From NCBI GenBank assembly GCA_022826205.1, contig JAJDVJ010000103.1, forward strand, positions 1 through 36,139: a stretch of 36,139 bases of DNA, read 5' to 3'. The position numbers and the translations under genes are program-made. The notes beneath the pieces were generated by a model. It was not told where the DNA came from and made no database searches. It was given only the letters and a program-made list of their open reading frames with translations. This document shows, piece after piece, positions 18,058 to 26,343 of this stretch (within the stretch, counting starts at the first letter, position 1; every line of letters starts with the position of its first letter). The DNA is from Silicimonas sp. (lineage in GTDB: Bacteria > Pseudomonadota > Alphaproteobacteria > Rhodobacterales > Rhodobacteraceae).

Positions 18058-18339
18058 CCTCCGTCAGTCCCTTCATCAACTCAAGCATGCGGACGTCGTC
18101 CGTGCCTCGCCCAATTTCTGGAAGGATCGCCTTTACAACGACGACGCCTTGCGGCGCACTTGCTTCATAAGCTCAGCGTCGTGGCCCGTTTCGCGCCCCG
18201 AAAACCGCCTGTCCAGGACGATTCGGGCCTGTTCGGATGCCAGGACACAAACAGTTCGGTCCCGCCATTGTCGGCGCCGAAGGATTTCCTCACACGGGGA
18301 AAGCGGGGGCGAGGCTTCGTGCAAAATGAGCGGGCGCAC
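18043..18339 (-). pseudogene. Possible gene remnant of unknown function
   Basis: On the minus strand from an ATG at 18339, 68 codons (EQARIVLDRRFSGRETGHDAE...) lead to a stop. In an overlapping shifted frame a protein-like tail follows (VVVVKAILPEIGRGTDDVR, then MLELMKGLTEARKGGGTR) ending at 18043. A single frameshift near 18150 would join them. I do not recognise the family; the two frames could also be chance. The rest of 18058-18411 holds only the AT-rich promoter region of the antitoxin gene (TATCTATTCTCTCGATTATAG around 18375-18395). Confidence 0.25.
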
Positions 18340-18411
18340 TCGACACTTTAGCCGTTTTAGCTATTTTAACGAGACTATCTATTCTCTCGATTATAGGGAA
18401 AGGAGTGTCCA

Positions 18412-18657
18412 GTGCTTCAGTTTTCTGCCACCGACCTTGGCAACAAGACCGGCGACGTCCTGGCCGCTGCCGCCCAGGCACCGGTCGCCATTACCAGACA
18501 CGGAAAGCGCCGTTTCGTCATGCTCACGACCGAGAGTTTCGAGAGATACCGGGAATTGGCAGACCCGAGGATTGCCCGACGCACAGTCGACATTCCCCCC
18601 GAAGAAGGGGCTGAGCTGGCGGCGGAGCTGACCCGTATTGTCGAATCCGATGAATGA
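18412..18657 (+). CDS. Phd/YefM-family antitoxin
   Basis: 81 aa, GTG start with AAAGGAG six bases upstream. FSATDLGNKTGDVLAAAAQ then PVAITRHGKRRFVMLTTESF is the Phd/YefM fold: an N-terminal DNA-binding part with the R-H-G-K-x-x-x-V motif; the acidic C-terminal tail (AELTRIVESDE) is the usual toxin-neutralising extension. Such proteins bind their toxin and repress their own operon. The next gene starts 8 bp inside this one, the standard order antitoxin-toxin, but that toxin gene is broken. The antitoxin itself looks intact and could be a solitary or cross-acting remnant. Confidence 0.8.
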   Translation: MLQFSATDLGNKTGDVLAAAAQAPVAITRHGKRRFVMLTTESFERYRELADPRIARRTVDIPPEEGAELAAELTRIVESDE

Positions 18658-18883
18658 ACCCCAGCCAGGGGACGTCTGGCGCCACCCCTACTTCTGGGCG
18701 TGGCAGGCGGAACGCGGTGAGACGGAAGGGCGCAAGACGCGGCCGGTCACGCTCGCGGCCGTGCTGCCGATCGCCAGCACCACGACGCATCTCTACCTCT
18801 TGCCGATCACCAGGAAGCCGCCTCAGGCGGCTTGAGACGCCCTTGAGATACCTGCCACCGAAGTCCGTCGCGCCGGCATGGTG
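18650..18883 (+). pseudogene. Truncated toxin partner of the Phd-type antitoxin
   Basis: ATG at 18650 overlaps the antitoxin end. The 61-codon reading frame NEPQPGDVWRHPYFW, AERGETEGRKTRPVTL, LYLLPITRKPPQAA stops at TGA 18833-18835. The same frame continues beyond the stop with ALEIPATEVRRAGM, which is the expected next stretch of this ~130-aa toxin-like family as I remember it (PGDVW start, ETEGRKxRP, then ALEIP...RRAGL). So a CGA-to-TGA type nonsense change is likely. After ~18885 the family sequence is lost and the 3' end of the convergent citrate-lyase-like gene begins. Toxin activity is therefore probably gone. Assignment to a PemK-like group is tentative. Confidence 0.55.
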
Positions 18884-18937
18884 TCGGTTGGCCTCGCAGC
18901 GGCAAGGATGACAGGTCTTTCCGGCGCTGGACCAGCT

Positions 18938-21670
18938 TCAAACGACATGTGCACAGGCCGAGGCAGGCGTACGCGTGTCCATGTTCCGCCCCCGGTTCAG
19001 GTGATCATCGATCTCCGCTGCCGAACCGATCACGCGACCATAGAGGAACACGGTGAATGCCGCATTTTCGAGATCGCGCCTCGCGAGAGATCCGGACTGG
19101 AAGTCCCTCCAGAGCAGTGCAAGCAGAAGCGCAGCAATGACCGCATCGACATTGACGCAGAACACATAGCGGCTGACACCGGTGTCGTAGAGCGCCTTTA
19201 CCAGCTCACAATAGAAGTCGTGGAAGGCGTTGTAGTCTCCGCGCTCATCCAGGAATTGGGCAACAAACCGCTCGCGGGGGTCGAAATTGACAGGCTGGCC
19301 CTTGAAGACGGGGTGGTGGACTCCGGGCAGCGCTCGCACCTCCGCGCCAATTTCTTTCGCGCTGGCCTTCTCCCGCTTGTATTCGGTCGCGAAATCACGA
19401 GCCATCTGCTTCAAGTCAAGCCCATGGTTCGGGTCGACCGGATCCTTCAGTCCTGTGCCCGCGAACCGGTCCAAAAGGAAGGCCATGCCTTCAAATCCGT
19501 TGCCGCCGTGGCTGTAGCCGCAATGGCTGAGGAAGCCCAGCATCGCCTTGTTGATCTGGACGCGCTGCGGAGTCTGGGGACCGTCCGCAGCGACGGCACC
19601 TTTTGCGCCTTGGGCCGAAATCGAGCCTGGGCCGTTCGAGATGAGCAGGCCAACAAGAATCTGCAACGGCAGGGCCTCGTCGGCGGTTGGTTTCTTGCCG
19701 GTGATGGCCAAGAAGCAGAGGTCTGCCATTGTCCATGTCGAGAAGCGCTCTTCGCGGGGAATGCCGCAGAGGGAGCCTGGCTTGTGGTGTTCGCCGGGGA
19801 TGGTTGCGCCGATCATGACGCCGTAGAGCCGCAGGTGCCACGGCAATGTCCGTGCGGTCAGCCTGGTGATCCGCTTTCGCATCAACGGCCCCCAAGAGAT
19901 CGTCAGGGCGATGGCGGCGAGGATGGCATCGCGATTCACGGGTTCGCCCAACGTGTCCAGGAATTTCAGGAATGCCGACTTTCCACCGCGCGCCTTCACT
20001 GCGGCAAGCATGGCCTCTGGCCGGGGATCTTCGGCGTCCTCGGGCCCGGCCAGAAACAGGGCGCGGAATTCTTCGTTGATGGCGATGGCGACGGCAATGG
20101 CACTGGTGTCGAACGTTTCGTCCCGACCGTCCAGAAGTCCCGAGTGGCAAAACAGCTCGATCAGCATATCCGTGCAGGCCAGCGCCCGTTCGACCCTGTT
20201 CGGCCCGACGATGGCCGCCGCCGCGGCCATCACCGCGTTTGGCGCGTTTCCGGCTTCGCGAGCTGCGTCACAGGCCACCAAGATCGGGTCACCGGTCAGG
20301 TTGACTTCGGCGGCGACGGCGATGTCCAGCAGTGCACGGTCGTTCTCGGTCGCAATCTCGTGGACAAGTGGCAACGCGAAGTTCGCCTCGAGCGGTTCAA
20401 GTGCCAGATCGAGCACGGAATGTCCGTGCACGCTGGTCACCTGGGTCTTCGGGTTCATCACCGACGCTCCTGACTTGTCCTTCATGTTTTGGCGCGCAAC
20501 AACCGCTCCGACCTGGTCCTTGAGCGCTTCGATCTGCTCATCATAAGGCGCCGCGGCACGTACGGGCGGCAGTGCAAGATTGGCCGGCAGCGCAAGGCCC
20601 CTGTCGTTCACGAGCCAGGGCTTCAGGGACAGGCCGCCAGTCGAGGCAAAGTCGGGATCGACCTTGGAGAGTTTCATCACGGCGGTGAGGGCTGCCGGAA
20701 TGTCGGCGATGTTCGTGACGACGGCGCCCTTCCTTGAGACGGCCGGATTTCCTGGCACATAGAGTCTGTCAACACCGAACGCCTCGACAAACCAGCTTTC
20801 CTTGTCTTCGGCGCTGTCGCCGCTGCCAGCCATCGCGCCGGCGTGACCGACCGCGCGGGTCAGCTTGGATTTCCAGCGCCCGACCACGCATGCGACGACG
20901 GGCTTGCTAAAATCCACGTCGCGCTCGTAGTAGCCGCCGGGCTCCACGTAGAGCACGGCTGCCTTCGTCCTGTCGTCGGCTTTCAGCGCATGCGCGAAGT
21001 CGCGTGCGGAATAGTGAATGTAGACGTCCTTTCCCGAAGAGATCAGCGTTGTCGTGCCCCAGCCTTCCGTGGCGAGATACTGGGCAATGGTGGTGGTGAA
21101 TCCACCGGAGTTCGAAAAGATAGAGATCGAACCTTTCAGGAGCGACTCCTCGGGGTGGTCCCCGCCAAGCGCTCCACCGATCCGGACACGGTTCCAGCTG
21201 TCCGCGACCCCAAGGCAGTTCCCTCCGACGATGTCGATCCCGTTCGCCTGCGCCATGGCACGGATTTCACGCGCATCGTGGACCGCGATCTTTTCAGTGA
21301 TGATGACGATCTTGGCGAGACGCTCATTGACCCGGACAAGTTCGGCCACCCCGTCACGCACGCCCGACGGCGGCAAGTAGACCACGCCGACGTTGAAGTC
21401 ATGTCCGTCATCCAGCCCTTCGCGCACGTTGTTGAACACGGGAATGTCGCCGACAGGCGTCTTCAGGACGCTGCCCGCGCGACCGGGTGAGGTCCCGAAC
21501 ACGACGTTTCCGCCGGAAAACGCATGGCTGGTCGGTGTGACCAGCCGGGATTCACCGCCGAGTATGTTCAGAACGCAAACTCGATCCTCGCGCGTCGCAA
21601 TCTCGCCCAGCGACCGGATGCCCAGATAGTACGGGAATCCTTCGATGCCTTGCTTGTGCATTGCCTTCAT
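18938..21670 (-). CDS. ATP-citrate-lyase-like large subunit (CoA ligase plus citryl-CoA lyase modules), 910 aa
   Basis: 910 aa from the ATG at 21670, overlapping the small-subunit stop (ATGA); the frame is open far upstream but only across the small-subunit gene. A second ATG three codons in has a better spaced ribosome-binding site. Residues ~30-165: CoA-binding Rossmann domain (NGIDIVGGNCLG). Residues ~175-340: succinyl-CoA-synthetase-like ligase with phospho-His motif GHAGAMAG (H276). Residues ~400-900: citrate-synthase-like lyase with SNGPGSISAQGAK (678-690), PGVHHPVFKG (782-791), VNVDAVIAALLLAL (839-852) and YGRVIGSAAEIDDHL (877-891), matching the order of ATP-citrate lyase. Reaction: citrate + CoA + ATP to acetyl-CoA + oxaloacetate + ADP + Pi. 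It is about 300 residues longer than the ~610-aa Chlorobium AclA I know, mostly between ligase and lyase motifs. Confidence 0.75.
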   Translation of the reverse strand: MKAMHKQGIEGFPYYLGIRSLGEIATREDRVCVLNILGGESRLVTPTSHAFSGGNVVFGTSPGRAGSVLKTPVGDIPVFNNVREGLDDGHDFNVGVVYLPPSGVRDGVAELVRVNERLAKIVIITEKIAVHDAREIRAMAQANGIDIVGGNCLGVADSWNRVRIGGALGGDHPEESLLKGSISIFSNSGGFTTTIAQYLATEGWGTTTLISSGKDVYIHYSARDFAHALKADDRTKAAVLYVEPGGYYERDVDFSKPVVACVVGRWKSKLTRAVGHAGAMAGSGDSAEDKESWFVEAFGVDRLYVPGNPAVSRKGAVVTNIADIPAALTAVMKLSKVDPDFASTGGLSLKPWLVNDRGLALPANLALPPVRAAAPYDEQIEALKDQVGAVVARQNMKDKSGASVMNPKTQVTSVHGHSVLDLALEPLEANFALPLVHEIATENDRALLDIAVAAEVNLTGDPILVACDAAREAGNAPNAVMAAAAAIVGPNRVERALACTDMLIELFCHSGLLDGRDETFDTSAIAVAIAINEEFRALFLAGPEDAEDPRPEAMLAAVKARGGKSAFLKFLDTLGEPVNRDAILAAIALTISWGPLMRKRITRLTARTLPWHLRLYGVMIGATIPGEHHKPGSLCGIPREERFSTWTMADLCFLAITGKKPTADEALPLQILVGLLISNGPGSISAQGAKGAVAADGPQTPQRVQINKAMLGFLSHCGYSHGGNGFEGMAFLLDRFAGTGLKDPVDPNHGLDLKQMARDFATEYKREKASAKEIGAEVRALPGVHHPVFKGQPVNFDPRERFVAQFLDERGDYNAFHDFYCELVKALYDTGVSRYVFCVNVDAVIAALLLALLWRDFQSGSLARRDLENAAFTVFLYGRVIGSAAEIDDHLNRGRNMDTRTPASACAHVV

Positions 21671-22956
21671 TCCCTCTGCGCGGCATCCGAAATGCCCAAG
21701 TGCCGGGCAATTTCGTTGCGGCCACCGTCGTGCATCCATTGATCGACCTGTTTGGCGTAGTTCACGACTTCCGAGATTGCGCTGTCGAATCCGAAGAACC
21801 GGTATGGCAGGTCGAGGCTGTCCAGCGTGTCGGCCAGGTTGCCAAAGCCGCGGACCAAGTTCGGACCGCCTCGCCCGGCGACAACGTAAAGTGGCACCGG
21901 TCCGCGTGCTGCAAAATGCTCGCGCAATGCATCTCCCATGCCCCGGAAGGTTTCCAGGATGTCGGTGTTGTTCGACTTGCCGCCGATGATGAAGAGTACA
22001 TTGGACTGCGACAGGAAGTGCTTGTAGCAGATAGATGCCACGGCCTTCATCTTCTCGTAGGGTGGATTGCCACCGAAATCCGAAGAAATGATCGCGGCAT
22101 CCCCAAGCACTTCGGTTACGAGGCTGTTGGCGCCGCCGCCGAAGGTCGGTGCGAGGATAGTGCCGCTTTCGTTGATCACGAACACGTCCGACTGCCCTTG
22201 GTGGGTGCGGAGCTGGTTCACCTCCTGCTCGAACGCCGAGATGTCCGAGGCGAAGAGCTGATCTGGAAGCCCCAGGCGCAACACGCGCGGGTCGTCCCGA
22301 TCGAAGCCGCACTTGAAGTCGCAGGCGACCGGCGTAAGCCGACCGTTCCTGCCGGGCTGCATCCTGATCGGGTTCAACTCCAGCGTGGTCATGCCGTAGT
22401 GGTGCATCAGCTCCCAGAGTTTCGGCAATTGCTGGACCAGCGGCGAGATGATCTCCTTCGGCGCACCGATGTCAGAAAGCGCGTTGGCGACGACAAATGC
22501 CTTGAGCCCGGTCAGCGCGTCAAACGGAACCATCGCGATCTCGTCCTTGCCCAGTTCTTCGATGTCGACGCCACCTCGATGGGTCAGCGTCATCGTCGGA
22601 GCGCGAAAGCGGCTGTCGTCCGTGATAGAAAAGTAGACCTCGTGCTCGGCTGGCACGCCCGCCTCGAAGGTGACGCCGTTGGCCTTTGCGACTGCATTGC
22701 CATGACTGTGCGTCGCAAAATACAGTCGCTCTTTTTCGGCCAGCGCCGACTTCAGGTCGCGTACCTTGGCGACGAGACCTGCCTTTCCCTTTTTCCCGAC
22801 GCCGCCCTTGAAGATGGGTTTGACGAAAACCAGCCTGTGCCTTTCGATCAGTGCCTGAATCTCGTCCTCGCTTGCACCCGGTCCCAGCACTTCAGGGCAT
22901 GGGAAATCCACATGCTTCAACAATCTGGACCCGTGCAACAATCCAGTAACCTGCAT
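21667..22956 (-). CDS. ATP-citrate-lyase-like small subunit (ATP-grasp plus citrate-binding domain)
   Basis: 429 aa, ATG at 22956 with GGAGGAG seven bases upstream. Residues ~1-225 form an ATP-grasp module (VFVKPIFKGGVGKKGKAGLV at 43-62; TLELNPIRM at 191-199, with the metal-binding E-x-N). Residues ~255-410 are the citrate-binding domain of ATP-citrate lyase: GTILAPTFGGGANSLVTE, DFGGNPPYEKM, LFIIGGKSNNTDI, AGRGGPNLVRGF and LPYRFFGFDSAISEVV, each with a counterpart at the same place in AclB/ACLY. This separates it from plain succinyl-CoA synthetase beta and from malate-CoA ligase, which lack the citrate domain in this form. It forms the enzyme with the overlapping downstream gene. Promoter upstream not identified. 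Confidence 0.85.
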   Translation of the reverse strand: MQVTGLLHGSRLLKHVDFPCPEVLGPGASEDEIQALIERHRLVFVKPIFKGGVGKKGKAGLVAKVRDLKSALAEKERLYFATHSHGNAVAKANGVTFEAGVPAEHEVYFSITDDSRFRAPTMTLTHRGGVDIEELGKDEIAMVPFDALTGLKAFVVANALSDIGAPKEIISPLVQQLPKLWELMHHYGMTTLELNPIRMQPGRNGRLTPVACDFKCGFDRDDPRVLRLGLPDQLFASDISAFEQEVNQLRTHQGQSDVFVINESGTILAPTFGGGANSLVTEVLGDAAIISSDFGGNPPYEKMKAVASICYKHFLSQSNVLFIIGGKSNNTDILETFRGMGDALREHFAARGPVPLYVVAGRGGPNLVRGFGNLADTLDSLDLPYRFFGFDSAISEVVNYAKQVDQWMHDGGRNEIARHLGISDAAQRE

Positions 22957-23149
22957 CTGACCGCTCCTCCGATGCTCGCCGACTTGGGGCGACGGGAATT
23001 TGGCACCGGATACTCGTTGAAGCTGTCACGAGCCTGTCTAGCCCGAACAGCAAGCGCCGACGAGGGCACCCCCGATCCGAGCTCTTCATGCTCGCCAAGA
23101 AGGGGCACGCACCCCCTCGGCGGCGCGCGGGTGACTCTGCCAGGGGAGT

Positions 23150-23391
23150 CACAGAGATTTGGGCGACCCAAAACTGAACCGACAATGCGACACCTGCGCC
23201 AGGCTCTTGTACGCCTCCGCGGCGTTGGCGACGCTCCCCGCGCCGAGTCTAGTGCGGATGACCCAGATTCTGTCCAGGGCGGCCTTGGCATCGATCTTCG
23301 CGCGGTTACGCGTCCAACTCATTCCCTCCTCCCATCTGTCGATGCGGAAGCGCTTGCGCATTTTCCAGCGGCCCGCCCTGGCGCAGACCAT
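23150..23391 (-). pseudogene. IS1634-type transposase fragment
   Basis: A stretch read on the minus strand (RKRFRIDRWEEGMSWTRN, AALDRIWVIRTRLGAG, AAEAYKSLAQV) matches the region just before the catalytic glutamate of IS1634-family DDE transposases, where IRTSL...AYKSLAQVERAF is normal. It breaks off after SLAQV at ~23190, and the rest of the transposase and both ends are absent, so it is a dead scrap. The surrounding 22957-23150 has no gene I can support. Confidence 0.65.
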
Positions 23392-24088
23392 TCCGCCCTT
23401 CGGGGAATTTCATCCACGCCTGACAACCTGCCAGCCGTTGCCGGCAGGCGCATTTGACCCATTCCGTGGGCCTGGATGTCTACGGATTGAAGCGGCGGGC
23501 TTCGTGCGTGACTGCGTGTGTTGGCTGAGCCGACTCAAGTCGAGCACGAGGCGCGTTCATTGGTTCAGTTCCCCGATCATCGGCGCGACCGGTTGGTCGC
23601 GACGGAGATGCTGGAAGGTCGGTTGGCAGTGAATTTCGACGAGGATTCGGTCGAGCATATGGTCGAAGATCTCTCCGGTGCAATACCTCCTCCGAGTCCT
23701 GGTCGTCTCGTGATGCAATGCATCAACTGGCCACTGGCAACAAAGCGATGCAAAACAGAATAGATCCGTGCTTCCGGGCATACGCGATTTGCAACCCTGG
23801 CAGCAGTGCGAGCCGCATCACGACGGCGTCAATTTGGGCTTCCGGTCCTCCGTTTGTCCCTGCATTCGGATCGAGGTTGTCTTTCGCGACAACGCGGGGA
23901 AATCGCGCCTTCCCGTGCCTCTTCCGTCTTCCCGGAGTCCATGACCCAGGACAAGAGAATTGAATTTGCGGACAAGCGTTGTGTCGAAGCGTGCAACAAG
24001 GAATTTCCCTCGTGGTAGAATCGGCTTGTCGCCACCTGACACGTCCTGTCAAGCTGTGGTCACGCTTTGCTGCAATGAACAATATTCG
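23392..24088. other. ~700 bp without a recognisable gene
   Basis: Only short, overlapping frames on both strands; none shows a family motif, a good ribosome-binding site and a consistent length together. One minus-strand frame (23557-23781, with FDHMLDRILVEIHCQPTF) looks protein-like but is unrecognised. Probably eroded mobile-element or gene remains next to the transposase scrap. No tRNA seen. Confidence 0.4.
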
Positions 24089-24496
24089 TTACTCAAGCTC
24101 ATGCACCGTCACCGCAAGCGGATGATCAACAAGGGACCTGTCTACGGTAAGCAGCCGGAGCCCCTCCTCTTGAGCCTGGACCAGCAGAAGTTCGTCGAAC
24201 GGGTCCTTGTGGTCCAGCGGCACTTCGAGTTCGCTGGCAGCATGGCGCATGGTCATGGGCAGGAATGTCATGTTCTGATCTTCCAGTGCGACGACAACGT
24301 CCCCGGGAGAGAAGCGGCTTTTGCGCTCACCTGATCGGTGGCGGGAATTGTGCTTAAGGCGCATTTCCCAAATCGAGACAGCGCTGACGTGGAAATCCAT
24401 CCCGTGCGCCGAAAGCACCCGGCGTTCGGAGTCCAGGAACTTGCCCGGCCTGTCCATAAAATCGAACAGGTAGGACGTATCGAGAAGAACGCGCAC
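24089..24496 (-). CDS. PIN-domain toxin (VapC-like ribonuclease)
   Basis: 135 aa, GTG start 11 bp after the antitoxin stop. Acidic PIN residues are all present: D6 in VLLDTSYLFDF, E44 in VSAVSIWEMRL, D98/D102 in DHKDPFDELLLVQA and D119 in LLTVDRSL. VapC toxins are Mg-dependent ribonucleases that cut tRNA or rRNA and are held inactive by a partner antitoxin. Length and order (antitoxin upstream, minus strand) are standard. The WEM and HKDPFDELLLVQAQEEGLR segments place it with the PilT N-terminus-like proteins of bacteria. No lesion seen, so the pair may be active. Confidence 0.87.
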   Translation of the reverse strand: MRVLLDTSYLFDFMDRPGKFLDSERRVLSAHGMDFHVSAVSIWEMRLKHNSRHRSGERKSRFSPGDVVVALEDQNMTFLPMTMRHAASELEVPLDHKDPFDELLLVQAQEEGLRLLTVDRSLVDHPLAVTVHELE

Positions 24497-24507
24497 TGTC
24501 CGTCCGG

Positions 24508-24768
24508 CTAACCTTCGTCGAGCCCGAGCACCTTCCTGCTGAAGGCGGGATCGTTGAATTCCTCCGGCCAGCCGTCCCCGTCGCCTTGGATCCCGAGACG
24601 CTTCCGGGCTGCCTCCAGCTTGTCGAAGTCGATCCCGCCAAGCCGGTCGCAGCGCACAAGTTCAGCTCTCGGCTGGCCATGTCTTGTGATGATCACGCGC
24701 TCGCCCTTGCGAGCGGCGGAGACCAATTCGGAAAGGCGTGCTTTCGCCTCGCGGATGGGCATTTCCAT
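24508..24768 (-). CDS. Phd/YefM-type antitoxin partner of the PIN toxin
   Basis: 86 aa. MEMPIREAKARLSELVSAAR followed by KGERVIITRHGQPRAELVRC is the Phd/YefM DNA-binding fold with the T-R-H-G-x-P-x-A-x-L signature. The C-terminal half (KLEAARKRLGI, then WPEEFNDPAFSRKVLGLDEG) is the flexible toxin-binding tail, here with the WPEEFNDPAFSR...LG pattern often paired with PIN toxins. It precedes the toxin by 11 bp and should repress the operon together with it. It is unrelated in its tail to the Phd-type protein at 18412, so cross-talk is not expected on sequence grounds. Confidence 0.85.
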   Translation of the reverse strand: MEMPIREAKARLSELVSAARKGERVIITRHGQPRAELVRCDRLGGIDFDKLEAARKRLGIQGDGDGWPEEFNDPAFSRKVLGLDEG

Positions 24769-25446
24769 AACGGATCGCTCCCGGTCTGGGTCTCTCCTTC
24801 GCCAGCATGCAGCGATGGTCTCCGAAAATCAAGACCAAAGCGTGACTACAACACGGCGGATTTGTTCTTCTTGTGCATTGACGTGGTCATTTAGCGTGTC
24901 GTCCGGGAGATTCGGTGCGGCATCGCGTTCGGCGGCGGAACCTTGTCGCTCGGGCCCGTTTCCTTTCGCTCTTCGGTGCATTTCTGGCACGCATGACGGC
25001 CCGCCTGGCCTTGCTGGGTACGCGGCTTTCTCCTGCTCCGTACGGATGGATGCTTGAAGGCGAATCCGGTCGCACTTGACGGCGGGGGTGCCGTGTCTTC
25101 AGCCGCCGCCTTGCACCCGGCCGCCAGCGACGGCACCCTCGTTTGACAAATGCTGAATCGGCCCCGCCCACATCGCTTCCCTAGATTTGCCTGTTGCCGC
25201 GCCAACCGACCGGTCATCAGCTTCATGTCGATCAGGACCTGCCGCGGCGTCGCGCGCGCCGGTCCGGACACTGTCAGGTGTCGTCAAGTCCCGATCTCCT
25301 CGGATGCGGAGGCCACCGCTGCTTCTCTCCCCGACCTAGCTTTCGGCCGGCTCCCCACCGCCGCCGCGATTCCCTGTGCGGCACCGCTGCTTGAAATTCA
25401 GTCGTCGACCGCGCACCCTTGCTGCATGGGCACGAAGGACCGGAAG
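24769..25446. other. ~680 bp without a supported gene
   Basis: Contains the upstream region of the antitoxin (minus) and of a small membrane protein (plus). A minus-strand frame at 24891-25271 (126 codons) has no recognisable domain, no clear ribosome-binding site and a Pro/Arg/Lys-rich composition, so I do not call it. No tRNA, no repeat array seen. Confidence 0.4.
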
Positions 25447-25818
25447 ATGCGGCATGGGTTCTGGCCGCTGGCGTTGCTCTGGCTGCCGGCCGGCGTGGTC
25501 GTGCAGGCGGTGGCTCGGTTCCCGCCGGAATCGAACTCGGATCCGGGAGCCGGGATGTGGATGATGGCCGCGATCATGTCGGCGTCATCCCTGATCGTGC
25601 TGGCACCGTGCGGGCTGCCTCTGGCCCTCGGATGCCGAAAGCTCTGGCGCCTGGGCTACCGCCGGGTCGCCTGGTGGCTGGGGATTTCTCTGGGGGCGCT
25701 GACCGTCGCGGCATCCGTGTTCGCAGGGCTGCTCGGCCCTGTGGCGATCGCTGTTTGTGCGCTGCTGGTCAGCATGCCGGTCTGGATGGCCTGGTGGTGG
25801 CTCGCGCGTCACGCGTGA
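25447..25818 (+). CDS. Small integral membrane protein of unknown function
   Basis: 123 aa from the ATG at 25447, with GAAGGA eight bases upstream; the frame is open further upstream but that part is Cys/Pro/Arg-rich and lacks any hydrophobic pattern, so the later start is preferred. Four hydrophobic segments: WPLALLWLPAGVVVQAV (~6-22), MWMMAAIMSASSLIVLAP (~37-54), VAWWLGISLGALTVAASVF (~76-94) and VAIAVCALLVSMPVWMAWWW (~100-119). Positively charged residues between segments 2 and 3 (CRKLWRLGYRR) point to the cytoplasmic side. Such four-helix proteins are common in alphaproteobacteria, with no known role. It stands alone between the PIN toxin pair and the lipoprotein gene. Confidence 0.6.
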   Translation: MRHGFWPLALLWLPAGVVVQAVARFPPESNSDPGAGMWMMAAIMSASSLIVLAPCGLPLALGCRKLWRLGYRRVAWWLGISLGALTVAASVFAGLLGPVAIAVCALLVSMPVWMAWWWLARHA

Positions 25819-26343
25819 AGCGGCGGACGCCGTGCCGATTGCGCAGATGTTGCCGGTGGCGACCGAGTGGCACGGATCTGATCGGTTGCTCTCGGCATCT
25901 ATGACCAGAAACTATCAAAATCAGCGAACACATGTAACTTGAATCGCATATTGGCGTTCAATCGTCGAAAGCCCGGGATCAATTGCCATGTGCCTGGAAT
26001 CCTCGCGATCACGCCAGTTTTCGCGGGCATTCTGATTTTGTACCTTGTGGATAGGTTGTTCGTGTTCTGGTTCGATCAAGGCAAAGGTGGTCGTCGGTTG
26101 ACAGTGCCGGCAACACGATGTCGGAAAGCGGTCTGGATTCTTCAGGCTGAAGTGTCTTGATGCCCGGGACTTCGCTCGGCTGCGCCCGGCGGAGCATGCG
26201 GAGGGTCCAGAACCGAGCAGTGGCCGTGGTCACTAAGGCGCGTCATGGCTGGGATGCGCGGAAACGGTCCGGAACCGTTCCGCGCGTCTGTCTCCTGATT
26301 GCGCCGGTTGCTGATCGCGGCAAGACCAAGGGGGATGAACATC
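25819..26343. promoter_or_regulatory. Upstream region of the lipoprotein gene, with a strong hairpin at 26256-26285
   Basis: No convincing gene; one short TTG-initiated frame near 25939-26160 has a hydrophobic stretch but no ribosome-binding site. At 26256-26285 GCGCGGAA and TTCCGCGC (8 bp), then after one bulged A the pair CGGT/ACCG, form a 12-bp hairpin with a 5-nt loop (CCGGA). It lies ~50 nt before the lipoprotein start and has no T-run, so it could be a leader hairpin or a terminator of weak type. Confidence 0.45.

Noticed and set aside
21671-22312. N-terminal extension of the 910-aa citrate-lyase-like protein to 1124 aa
   Set aside because: The extension overlaps the small-subunit gene in another frame and has a shadow-like Arg/Gly/Pro composition; ATGA overlap at 21667-21670 gives a natural start.
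24891-25271. 126-codon minus-strand frame
   Set aside because: No domain, no ribosome-binding site, composition of a chance frame; it could be a remnant but I cannot support it.
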